The notes beneath the pieces are model-generated. The model was not told the DNA's origin and made no database searches. It saw nothing but the letters and a program-made list of their open reading frames with translations. Source: an uncultured Collinsella sp. (GTDB lineage: Bacteria > Actinomycetota > Coriobacteriia > Coriobacteriales > Coriobacteriaceae). From it: 26,373 nucleotides of DNA. The stretch lies in assembly GCA_937969105.1 (NCBI GenBank), contig CALBUZ010000082.1, forward strand, positions 1-26,373, in the 5' to 3' direction. Below, piece by piece: positions 13,145 through 21,038 of the stretch (the first letter of the stretch is position 1; each line of letters starts with the position of its first letter). Position numbers and translations under genes: made by a program.

Positions 13145-15946
13145 GTGGCAAACGAGTACAAGCAGACGATGAATCTGCCCAAGACCGGTTTTCCCATGCG
13201 TGCCGGTCTTTCCAAGTCTGAGCCCAAGCGACTCAAGGACTGGCAGGACAACAAGGTCTACGAGCAGGTTCTGAAGAAGAACGAGGGTCACAAGAAGTTC
13301 GTGCTGCACGACGGTCCTCCGTACGCCAACGGTCCGATCCACATCGGCCATGCCATGAACAAGATCTCCAAGGACATGATCAACCGTTACTGGATGATGC
13401 AGGGCTGCGAAGTTCCCTATGTCCCCGGTTGGGACTGCCACGGTCAGCCGATCGAGCACAAGGTCGAGGAAAAGCTCGGCACCGAGAAGTTCAACCAGAC
13501 CTCCACGGCTAAGATCCGCGAGCTTTGCAACAAGTTCGCTGTCGAGAACATCGAGCTCCAGAAGGCTGGCTTCCGTCGCCTTGGCGTGCTTGGCGACTGG
13601 GACAACCCGTATCTGACGCTCTATCACCAGCATGACGCCGCCGACATTGAGGTCTTCAAGGCCATGTTCGACAAGGGCATGATCTATCGCGGCCACAAGC
13701 CCGTCCACTGGTGCAAGCACTGCCACACCGCGCTGGCCGAGGCTGAGATCGAGTATTCCGACGAGACGAGCCCGTCCATCTTCGTGCGCTTTGAGATGAC
13801 CTCCAAGCCCGCCGGTCTCGAGAACTTCGACGGCCCGGTCGACTTTATCATCTGGACGACCACGCCGTGGACCATCCCCTCCGACCAGGCAGTTTCCCTC
13901 AAGCCCGGCGCCGCCTACGTCGCCGTTGAGCACGACGGCCGCGCCGAGGTCATGCTCGAGGACCTGGCTCCCAAGTGCTGCGAGGAGTTTGGCTGGGAGT
14001 ACACTCCGGTTATGGTCGACGGCAAGCCCTATGTGGTTCCCGCCGAGACCTTCCACCACATCCACTACAAGCAGCCGATCTTTGACGGTGTCGAGGGCGT
14101 GGCGCTGCTGGCCGATTACGTCGGTGTCGATGACGGTACCGGTATTGTCCACAACTCGCCCGGCCACGGCGTCGACGACTACTTTGCCTGCCTCAAGGAG
14201 GGCATCACCGACATCTGCATGCCGGTCGATGACGACGGCAAGTTCTACACCGGCGAGGAGTTTGGCACCGGTGGCCCCTTCAGCGGTATGGACACCGATG
14301 AGGCCAACCCGCACATCATCGAGTTCCTGCGCGAGCGCGGTACCCTAGTCCTCGAGAAGAAGATCACGCACAGCTATCCGCACTGCTGGCGTTGCAAGCA
14401 CCCGGTGCTCTTCCGTGCTACCGACCAGTGGTTTGTCTCGATGGACAAGACCGGTTTGCGCGAGCAGGCTGGCAAAGAGGTCCGCGAGAACGTCAAGTGG
14501 TATCCGGCCCACGCGGCCAACCGCATCGGCGCCATGGTCGAGCAGCGTCCCGACTGGTGCATCAGCCGTCAGCGCAACTGGGGCGTGCCTATCCCCAGCT
14601 ACACTTGCGCCGACTGCGGCGAGAAGGTCATGAACGACGCTACGCTCGACGCCGTCATCAAGCTCTTCCACGAGAAGGGCTCCGACGCTTGGTTCACCGA
14701 CGCTCCCGAGAGCTACCTGGGCGAGGCCTGCGTCTGCCCCAAGTGCGGCGGCCATCACCTCAAGGCCGATAAGGACATTCTCGACGTGTGGTGGGATTCC
14801 GGCGTCTCCTGGAAGGCCGTCTGCGAGTATCGCCCTGAGCTTGAGTACCCGGCGGATGTGTACCTCGAGGGCTCCGACCAGCATCGTGGTTGGTTCCAGA
14901 GCTCGCTGCTCACCTCGGTGGGTGCCAACGGCCACGCCCCGTACAAGGCAGTCGTCTCGCAGGGCTTCACCCTCGACGGCCAGGGCCGCAAGATGTCCAA
15001 GTCGCTCGGCAACGTCATCGACCCCAACAAGGTCTGCGACGAGATGGGCGCCGACATCATCCGTCTGTGGGTTGCGTCCGTCGATACCAGCTCCGACGTT
15101 TCCATCGACCATGAGATTCTTGCCCGTACGTCCGATGCCTACCGTCGTTTCCGCAACACGCTGCGCTTCCTGCTCTCCGAGCTTGAGGGTCAGTTTGAAC
15201 CCGAGACCGACGGCGTCGCCTTTGCTGACTTACTGCCGCTCGACAAGCTCATGGTTGCCCGTCTGACCCAGGTCCAGGCCGAGGTCGACGACGCCTACGC
15301 CAGCTATGAGTTCCCGCGCGCCTACCGTGCGCTCTACGACTTCGTGGTGACCGAGCTTTCCAACGTGTACCTTGACGCCCTGAAGGACCGTCTGTACTGC
15401 GACAAGCCCGGCTCGCTCGAGCGCCGCAGCGCGCAGACCGTGCTGGCCGAGCTCTTCTCGATGCTCATGCGCGATCTGCAGCCGATCCTGTCCTACACGG
15501 TCGATGAGGCCATGGCCTATGCGCCCGCCGGCTGCGTCGATCATCAGAAGTACGCCGCGCTGCTCGATTGGTACAAGTCGCCCATCACGGTCGACGAGGC
15601 CAATGAATTCGAGGGTGTGCTCGAGGCTTCACTCGAGCTCCGTAGCGCCGTGACCAAGGCCCTTGAGGATGCCCGCTCCGCCGGCACCTTCACCAAGAGC
15701 CAGCAGGTTCGCGTCAAGGCGGTCGTTCCCGCCGAGATGTATGCGCTGCTGACCGGCGACAAGGCCGTCGACCTGGCCGAGTTCTACATCGTCTCCGATG
15801 TTGAGCTGACCCAGGGTGAGGAGCTCTCCGTTGCCATTGAGGCTGCCGAGGGCGAGTGCTGTGACCGTTGCTGGAACTATCGCACCACCGTCGGTGAGTA
15901 CAACGGCCACGCTCACATTTGCAAGCGTTGCGCGGAGGCGCTGTAG
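13145..15946 (+). CDS. ileS: Isoleucyl-tRNA synthetase
   Basis: This class I synthetase charges tRNA-Ile and edits misactivated valine. The 933-residue protein has the HIGH motif in GPIHIGH (66-69), the connective editing domain (IIWTTTPWTIPSD, GTGIVHNSPGHGVDD), GSDQHRGWFQSS, and KMSKS (616-620). It ends with a zinc-binding segment CCDRCWNYR...CKRC near the C-terminus. Additional CADCG and CPKCGG pairs lie before KMSKS. The C-terminal zinc finger marks the eubacterial-type enzyme, the form generally sensitive to mupirocin. The GTG at 13145 follows GAAAGGGG; upstream in-frame codons run into the T-box and are rejected. Expression is predicted to depend on the T-box leader. Confidence 0.97.
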   Translation: MANEYKQTMNLPKTGFPMRAGLSKSEPKRLKDWQDNKVYEQVLKKNEGHKKFVLHDGPPYANGPIHIGHAMNKISKDMINRYWMMQGCEVPYVPGWDCHGQPIEHKVEEKLGTEKFNQTSTAKIRELCNKFAVENIELQKAGFRRLGVLGDWDNPYLTLYHQHDAADIEVFKAMFDKGMIYRGHKPVHWCKHCHTALAEAEIEYSDETSPSIFVRFEMTSKPAGLENFDGPVDFIIWTTTPWTIPSDQAVSLKPGAAYVAVEHDGRAEVMLEDLAPKCCEEFGWEYTPVMVDGKPYVVPAETFHHIHYKQPIFDGVEGVALLADYVGVDDGTGIVHNSPGHGVDDYFACLKEGITDICMPVDDDGKFYTGEEFGTGGPFSGMDTDEANPHIIEFLRERGTLVLEKKITHSYPHCWRCKHPVLFRATDQWFVSMDKTGLREQAGKEVRENVKWYPAHAANRIGAMVEQRPDWCISRQRNWGVPIPSYTCADCGEKVMNDATLDAVIKLFHEKGSDAWFTDAPESYLGEACVCPKCGGHHLKADKDILDVWWDSGVSWKAVCEYRPELEYPADVYLEGSDQHRGWFQSSLLTSVGANGHAPYKAVVSQGFTLDGQGRKMSKSLGNVIDPNKVCDEMGADIIRLWVASVDTSSDVSIDHEILARTSDAYRRFRNTLRFLLSELEGQFEPETDGVAFADLLPLDKLMVARLTQVQAEVDDAYASYEFPRAYRALYDFVVTELSNVYLDALKDRLYCDKPGSLERRSAQTVLAELFSMLMRDLQPILSYTVDEAMAYAPAGCVDHQKYAALLDWYKSPITVDEANEFEGVLEASLELRSAVTKALEDARSAGTFTKSQQVRVKAVVPAEMYALLTGDKAVDLAEFYIVSDVELTQGEELSVAIEAAEGECCDRCWNYRTTVGEYNGHAHICKRCAEAL

Positions 15947-15972
15947 TTACGCGGTTTTTCCAAACCGCGTAA
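15947..15972 (+). terminator. Hairpin directly after the ileS stop
   Basis: TTACGCGGTTT at 15947-15957 pairs perfectly with AAACCGCGTAA at 15962-15972 around a four-base loop. It starts at the base after the TAG stop. No T-run follows, so it may act together with the next hairpin. Confidence 0.6.
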
Positions 15973-16021
15973 CGGCTCGACGCTGCGCGGGCCGCATTTG
16001 GACAATCTGACGTTCAATTTC

Positions 16022-16053
16022 AAGGGCGCGACCGAAAGGTCAGCGCCCTTTCA
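16022..16053 (+). terminator. Intrinsic terminator between ileS and lspA
   Basis: AAGGGCGCGACC at 16022-16033 pairs with GGTC and GCGCCCTT (16038-16050, one bulged A) around a GAAA tetraloop, followed by T-rich sequence. This is the better terminator of the pair. Confidence 0.8.
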
Positions 16054-16155
16054 TTTCACGTCACCTTGTCTCAAATGCGGCCCGCTCGCTCATTTATGCT
16101 CTACCTGCGGTGTTTCCGTTCTTGGGAGATTTGTCGCTTCTTGCTTGCGTCAATG

Positions 16156-16161
16156 TATGAT
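16156..16161 (+). promoter_or_regulatory. Possible -10 box for lspA-rluD
   Basis: TATGAT matches the -10 consensus in five of six bases. A TTGTCG lies 19 bases upstream (16131-16136), a spacing on the long side. The position, after two terminators and before lspA, suits a promoter. Confidence 0.35.
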
Positions 16162-16210
16162 TATCTACTGCGTTAAACAGAATTTTATTATCTGAGGGTA
16201 GGGGATTTCT

Positions 16211-16810
16211 TTGGGTCGTGCTGGGAATATGACGCCGCCTTTGCGTTGGCGGTTGGGGGTTGCTGGTGGGGTAGCGCTCGTTGTGTTGCTTGTTGACCAG
16301 CTGACCAAGCTTGCGGTTCGTGCCGTGGGCGACGCTTTGCATGTGACTGTTATCCCCGGTGTGATCGATTTTGTGTTTGTTCGCAATATCGGAGCCGCCT
16401 TTAGCATGGGCGAGGGTCATGGCGTCGCTTTCGCTGTGTTGGCGCTTGCGGTCATTATCGCTATTGCCGTGTACTTGCTTCGCGCACCCCAGCTTGCTCG
16501 CTTGGAGGTGGTGGGCATGGCTATGGTCGCGGGCGGCGCCATTGGCAACGCGATCGACCGTCTGACTTTTGGCTTTGTGACCGATTTTATTGCCACCACC
16601 TTCATCGACTTTCCCGTCTTCAATGTGGCCGATATCGGCATTACCGTGGGCGTCGTACTCGCCCTCATCGGCTACACGTTCTTGAGCCCCGCCGCTCGCG
16701 AGGTCGATGCGACCGCCGAGCTCAATGCCCGTGATGAGGCCCGCGCCAAGCGCAAAGCCAAGCAGCGTGGGGAGCGTGCCCGCAAGATTCGCGAAAGGAA
16801 TGAGCGCTAA
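16211..16810 (+). CDS. lspA: Lipoprotein signal peptidase (signal peptidase II)
   Basis: This membrane aspartyl protease cuts the signal peptide from diacylated prolipoproteins. The 199-residue protein has four hydrophobic segments and the family blocks VDQLTK (29-33), RNIGAAFSMG (58-67), GGAIGNAIDRL, VTDFI (catalytic Asp125) and FNVADIGITVG (catalytic Asp141). The C-terminal 35 residues are an unusually charged tail (DEARAKRKAKQRGERARKIR). The TTG at 16211 is favoured because AGGGG lies six bases upstream at 16200-16204; the ATG six codons later has no comparable site. The TAA stop shares a base with the ATG of the next gene. The lspA-rluD pairing is common in bacteria. Confidence 0.93.
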   Translation: MGRAGNMTPPLRWRLGVAGGVALVVLLVDQLTKLAVRAVGDALHVTVIPGVIDFVFVRNIGAAFSMGEGHGVAFAVLALAVIIAIAVYLLRAPQLARLEVVGMAMVAGGAIGNAIDRLTFGFVTDFIATTFIDFPVFNVADIGITVGVVLALIGYTFLSPAAREVDATAELNARDEARAKRKAKQRGERARKIRERNER

Positions 16811-17823
16811 TGGCCGACATCCATATCCTTGTTGCCGACGATGCCGCTGGTCAGCGTCTTGACGCCTATCTGGGCTCCAATGACGGCTGCCCTACGCGCT
16901 CTGCCTGCGCGCATCTGATTGAGGGCGGTGCCGTATGTGTCAATGGCGAGACCTGTCTGTCTAAAAAGTACGCCGTGCGAGCCGGCGACCGTATTTCGGT
17001 CGATTTGCCTGAGCCGCACGATCCCACCGATGTGATTCCCGAGGCCATCCCGCTCGACATTCGCTATGAGGACGACTATCTCATTGTGCTCTCCAAGCAG
17101 CGTGGCCTGGTGTGCCATCCTGCGCATGGTCATGAGAGCGGTACGCTCGCGAATGCCCTGGTCTATCACTGCGGTATCGACCATCTGGGCACCGTGCAGG
17201 GCGAGGATCGCCCCGGTATCGTGCATCGTTTGGATCGCGATACCTCGGGTCTCATGCTTGCGGCAAAGGACGACGACACCCAGCGCGCGCTCCAAAATCT
17301 CATTCGCACGCGCACGCTCGATCGTCGCTATATCACGCTCGTTCACGGTCACATCGCCATGGATGAGGGCACCATTAACACCGGCATTGCCCGCTCTACG
17401 CGTGACCGTGTCAAGATGGCGGTTTCGGACGATCCTTTCGCGCGCCAGGCCATTACGACCTTTAAGGTCCTTGAGCGCTTTGATTCCACGCGTTTTGATG
17501 ACGGCTATACGCTCGTCGAGTGCCACCTGTTTACGGGCCGCACACATCAGATTCGCGTGCATATGCGCCATATCAACCATGCCTGCGTGGGCGATCCGCT
17601 CTACGGCAAGTGCGATGCACGCGCCGATCAGGGTCTGACCAGGCAATTCCTTCATTCCTGGCGCGTCGCATTCGACCATCCCGTGACGGGGGAGCGTATT
17701 GAGTGCCGCGATGAGCTGCCGTGGGATCTTGCCGCGGTTCTCGACGACCTGGCTCCTCGCTCACTCGGTCGTACTGCCGCTGGCGACGAAATCGTTCCGC
17801 AGCTCGGTCTTCTCGAAGTCTAG
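16810..17823 (+). CDS. RluD-family ribosomal/tRNA pseudouridine synthase
   Basis: This enzyme isomerises uridine to pseudouridine in structured RNA; RluD itself modifies helix 69 of 23S rRNA, but the exact target here is not readable. The 337-residue protein has an N-terminal S4 RNA-binding domain (about 14-65) and a catalytic domain with the signature RPGIVHRLDRDTSGLM, where Asp142 is the catalytic aspartate. The later motifs LVECHLFTGRTHQIRVHMRH and DPLYG are also present. The ATG overlaps the lspA stop by one base (TAATG), so it is probably translationally coupled. Confidence 0.93.
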   Translation: MADIHILVADDAAGQRLDAYLGSNDGCPTRSACAHLIEGGAVCVNGETCLSKKYAVRAGDRISVDLPEPHDPTDVIPEAIPLDIRYEDDYLIVLSKQRGLVCHPAHGHESGTLANALVYHCGIDHLGTVQGEDRPGIVHRLDRDTSGLMLAAKDDDTQRALQNLIRTRTLDRRYITLVHGHIAMDEGTINTGIARSTRDRVKMAVSDDPFARQAITTFKVLERFDSTRFDDGYTLVECHLFTGRTHQIRVHMRHINHACVGDPLYGKCDARADQGLTRQFLHSWRVAFDHPVTGERIECRDELPWDLAAVLDDLAPRSLGRTAAGDEIVPQLGLLEV

Positions 17824-17905
17824 CCAGTATTAGGTGGTTTCTTGAACTCGATTAGCCTGCGGTAAGATATACGGTTGTTTACGTAACGCGTTCTCGGGAG
17901 CCTAC

Positions 17906-19201
17906 ATGCTCGCCTTTTTACAAACCAACACACCCATCGTGATCTTCAACCAGATTGTCGTCACGCTGCTCACGGTCTGCTTTCTATACCAGGTGGTCTT
18001 CTTTGTCATTGGCGCTCTTCGTGGCGAGGTCGCGCCTCCCAAGGCCAAAAAACTCCACCGCTATGCCTTCTTTATCGCGGCGCATAACGAGGAGGCCGTT
18101 ATCGCCAATCTCGTTCGCTCCATCAAGGACCAGGATTATCCGTCCGAGCTCATCGAGGTCTTCGTGGTCGCCGATGCCTGTACCGATAACACGGCACAGC
18201 TCGCGCGCGAGGCGGGCGCCATCGTCTATGAGCGCAATGACCTGGCCCGTAAGGGCAAGAGCTGGGTCATGGACTTTGGTTTCGATCGCATTCTCAACGA
18301 GTATCCCGACACGTTTGAGGGCTACTTTATCTTCGACGCCGACAATGTTATCTCCCGCGATTACGTCTCCAAGATGAATGATGCCTTTGACCAGGGTTTC
18401 CATGTGGTCACGAGCTACCGCAACTCTAAGAACTTCGGCAGCTCGTGGATCTCGGCAGCTAATGCCACCTGGTATCTGCGCGAGGCGCGCTTTCTCAACA
18501 ACGCGCGCAACATCTGCAAGACGTCTTGCGCCGTCTCGGGTTCGGGCTACCTCATCTCCGCAAGCGTTATCGAGGGCATGCACGGCTGGCAGTTCCATAC
18601 GCTGACCGAGGACATCCAGTTCACCACGTTCTGCGCCATTCACGGCATTCGCATCGGTTATGCGCCGGCGGAGTTCTTTGATGAGCAGCCGGTGACTTTT
18701 AAGGCGTCTTGGAAGCAGCGTTTGCGTTGGACCAAGGGTTTCTACCAGGTCTTTTTTACCTATGGCAAGCATCTTGTCAAATCGACGTTCCGCTATCATC
18801 GCTTTGCCGCATACGACATGTTTATGACGATCGCCCCGGGTATGCTGCTATCGCTGATCTCGATGCTCGCTAATGCGACGTTCTTGATTGTGGGTGGCCT
18901 TTCGCATGGTTTCTTGGCTACCGAAGTCGAGATGCAGGCGTGCGCCGCTTCGCTCATTATGACCTTCGCCATGATGTATCAGACCTTCTTTATCTTGGCG
19001 CTGCTCACGACTATCTTTGAGTACAAGCACATTCACTGCGCGCAAAAGTGGCGTCTGGTGACTAACCTGTTTACCTTCCCGATCTTTATGTTCAGCTATA
19101 TCCCCATCACGGTGGCCGCGCTGTTCCTGAAGGTCGACTGGGTGCCGACGCAGCACGCCGTCAACGTTACCCTTGACGAGGTCATGCAAGGCGCCAAATA
19201 A
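17906..19201 (+). CDS. Membrane glycosyltransferase, GT2 family
   Basis: This is a processive-type inverting glycosyltransferase at the cytoplasmic membrane; sugar donor and product are unknown. The 431-residue protein has an N-terminal TM helix (about 13-38) and a GT-A domain with HNEEAVI (60-66), VADACTDNT, the metal-binding DAD in FIFDADNVIS (144-146), TEDIQ (234-238) and the QRLRW motif (271-275). Three or so C-terminal TM segments follow. DxD, TED and QxxRW together are typical of polysaccharide or N-acetylglucosamine polymer synthases. The ATG at 17906 follows CGGGAG at six bases. No other exopolysaccharide genes are adjacent. It ends immediately before a strong hairpin. Confidence 0.88.
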   Translation: MLAFLQTNTPIVIFNQIVVTLLTVCFLYQVVFFVIGALRGEVAPPKAKKLHRYAFFIAAHNEEAVIANLVRSIKDQDYPSELIEVFVVADACTDNTAQLAREAGAIVYERNDLARKGKSWVMDFGFDRILNEYPDTFEGYFIFDADNVISRDYVSKMNDAFDQGFHVVTSYRNSKNFGSSWISAANATWYLREARFLNNARNICKTSCAVSGSGYLISASVIEGMHGWQFHTLTEDIQFTTFCAIHGIRIGYAPAEFFDEQPVTFKASWKQRLRWTKGFYQVFFTYGKHLVKSTFRYHRFAAYDMFMTIAPGMLLSLISMLANATFLIVGGLSHGFLATEVEMQACAASLIMTFAMMYQTFFILALLTTIFEYKHIHCAQKWRLVTNLFTFPIFMFSYIPITVAALFLKVDWVPTQHAVNVTLDEVMQGAK

Positions 19202-19209
19202 CCACCACC

Positions 19210-19251
19210 AAAACCACCGCAAAGGGGACAGGCACCTTTGTGGTGGTTTTT
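19210..19251. terminator. REP-like hairpin, inverted copy of the one at 11526
   Basis: AAAACCACCGCAAAGG at 19210-19225 pairs with CCTTTGTGGTGGTTTT at 19235-19250 (one G-T wobble) around loop GGACAGGCA, then another T. It lies eight bases after the glycosyltransferase stop and fits a terminator. The loop is the exact reverse complement of the loop at 11542-11550. Confidence 0.82.
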
Positions 19252-19282
19252 GCTTTTGCGATGCAGCTCGAGGAGGAGTCCG

Positions 19283-19705
19283 ATGGTCTATATCCCGTTT
19301 TGGATTTGCATCTTTGCCGGCGCGGCGATTGATGCCCGTGAGCGGCGGTTTCCGAATGCGCTTGCCGGAGCGTGTGCGGTGGCGGCATTAGCAGGCGTTT
19401 GGCTCGACAAAGGCGTTAACACGGCGCTTGACCACGCCGGTCTTGCGGTCATCGTCTACCTTGCCCTTGTGCTCACTGAGTCGTTTTGGCGTCGTGTTCG
19501 CCGCGCTCCCGGCATTGGCATGGGGGACGCCAAGGCGCTCTTCGCGCTTTGCACGCTCGACCCTATAGGCGGCATCGTGGCATTTGCCGTCGCGCTCCTG
19601 GTCCTTGCCATCTCCTGCCTCCTCACAAAATCGCGCTCCCTGCCATTGCTCCCGTTTTTGGTGCCGATTTTTGCCATAATCGAGGTCGTGGGCAGCACAT
19701 TGTAA
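19283..19705 (+). CDS. Type IV prepilin peptidase-like protein (A24 family), short form
   Basis: This is a membrane aspartyl protease of the A24 (TadV/CpaA-like) type, which in other bacteria removes the leader of type IV or Tad prepilins. The 140-residue protein lacks the N-terminal methylase domain of PilD and consists only of the peptidase core with about four to six hydrophobic segments. The two catalytic aspartates are visible: Asp17 in AIDARERRFPN and Asp82 in GIGMGDAK, the GxGD signature. The ATG at 19283 has GAGGAGGAG at 19270-19278; the ORF extends upstream into the hairpin but has no ribosome site there. No pilin or Tad genes are in view, so its substrate must be encoded elsewhere. 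Confidence 0.85.
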   Translation: MVYIPFWICIFAGAAIDARERRFPNALAGACAVAALAGVWLDKGVNTALDHAGLAVIVYLALVLTESFWRRVRRAPGIGMGDAKALFALCTLDPIGGIVAFAVALLVLAISCLLTKSRSLPLLPFLVPIFAIIEVVGSTL

Positions 19706-19736
19706 CCGATTGCGCATCCTTCTTAAGGAGCATGCC

Positions 19737-20984
19737 ATGGCAACCAATCAAGAAACGGCCGTCATTAAGGCGCGCATGGACCGTATCCCCTCGGCGTTGT
19801 CGCCCGAACTTGTCGAGCGCATTGCCGCCGATCGCGCCTCGGGCTATGTCAACCCGTATCGTTGCAACGACGATCAGGTCATTCGTCGTATTGATCGCGC
19901 CGCCGACAAAGGCACGCTTATGCGTCCGGCGTTTATGCGCGATACCGAAAAGATACTTCATCTTCCGGCGTACACCCGTTATGCAGGCAAAACGCAGGTC
20001 TTTAGCTTCCGTAGCAATGACGATCTGTCACGCCGCGGTTTGCACGTGCAGCTCGTCTCCCGCATTGCGCGCGATATCGGTCGCGCCCTGGGGCTCAATT
20101 GCGATCTGATCGAGGCGATTGGCCTGGGTCACGACTTGGGACACACGCCTTTCGGCCATGCCGGCGAGCGCTTCCTCAACGATATCTATCATGAGCGTAC
20201 GGGGCGTTATTTTTTCCATAACGTGCAGTCGGTCCGCGTGCTCGACGCACTGTACGGCCGCAACGTGTCGCTCCAGACGCTCGACGGCGTGCTATGCCAT
20301 AACGGCGAGTACGAGCAGCGTGTGTTTGAGCTCTCGGACATGAGCTCCTTTGACCAGTTTGACCAGACGGTTGAAGATTGCATTGCCACGGGCTATAGCG
20401 CAATTGGGCATCTGCGTCCCATGACGCTCGAGGGCTGCGTCGTTCGCATCTCGGATATTCTTGCCTACGTCGGTCGTGACCGTCAGGATGCGATCGCGGC
20501 GGGCCTGCTTTCGCCAGACGCTTTTGATGATGGCCGGGGCGGTGCCTACAACAGTTGGATCCTCACGCATGCCTCCATCGATATCGTTGAGCACAGCTAT
20601 GGTAAGCCGCGTATCGAGATGAGCGAGGACCTGTTTGAGGAAATCCGCCGAGCCAAGCGCGAGAACTACGAGAAGATCTATAGCAAGGGCGGTATCGAAG
20701 GCGATTCCGAGGTGGAGCTGCGCGAGGCGTTCGTAAAGCTCTACGACCGTTGCCTGCGGGATCTAAACAGTGGTGACGAGTTCTCTTACATCTTTAAGCA
20801 TCACATTTCGCGCATTGAGCAGCAACTTTCCTACTACGATCGCACCTATGCCTGGCAGGACGACAAGGATCAAGCCGTGGTGGATTATATCGCGAGCATG
20901 ACGGACGGCTATTTCTGCGAACTGACGAGCAAGCTGTTCCCTGGTCTGGAGTTTCCGAACCGTACCTATATTAACGAACGGTAG
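19737..20984 (+). CDS. HD-domain deoxyguanosinetriphosphate triphosphohydrolase-like protein
   Basis: This belongs to the dGTPase family, which splits dNTPs into nucleoside and triphosphate. The 415-residue protein has LPAYTRYAGKTQVFSF, the conserved first His (H103 in GLHVQLVSRIARDIG), the HD pair in GLGHDLGHTPFGHAGE (H132, D133), and the fourth metal ligand in VVRISDILAYVGRD. The usual RTPFxxDRDRI N-terminal motif appears in altered form as MRPAFMRDTEKILHL. The ATG at 19737 has AAGGAG seven bases upstream; the longer reading start is rejected. It begins 32 bases after the prepilin peptidase stop and precedes rarA. A role in balancing dNTP pools is likely by family. Confidence 0.88.
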   Translation: MATNQETAVIKARMDRIPSALSPELVERIAADRASGYVNPYRCNDDQVIRRIDRAADKGTLMRPAFMRDTEKILHLPAYTRYAGKTQVFSFRSNDDLSRRGLHVQLVSRIARDIGRALGLNCDLIEAIGLGHDLGHTPFGHAGERFLNDIYHERTGRYFFHNVQSVRVLDALYGRNVSLQTLDGVLCHNGEYEQRVFELSDMSSFDQFDQTVEDCIATGYSAIGHLRPMTLEGCVVRISDILAYVGRDRQDAIAAGLLSPDAFDDGRGGAYNSWILTHASIDIVEHSYGKPRIEMSEDLFEEIRRAKRENYEKIYSKGGIEGDSEVELREAFVKLYDRCLRDLNSGDEFSYIFKHHISRIEQQLSYYDRTYAWQDDKDQAVVDYIASMTDGYFCELTSKLFPGLEFPNRTYINER

Positions 20985-21038
20985 TTCGTATTAATTCGGT
21001 ATACTGTTCGTGGGAAACGTTTTTGATTGATACACGGG

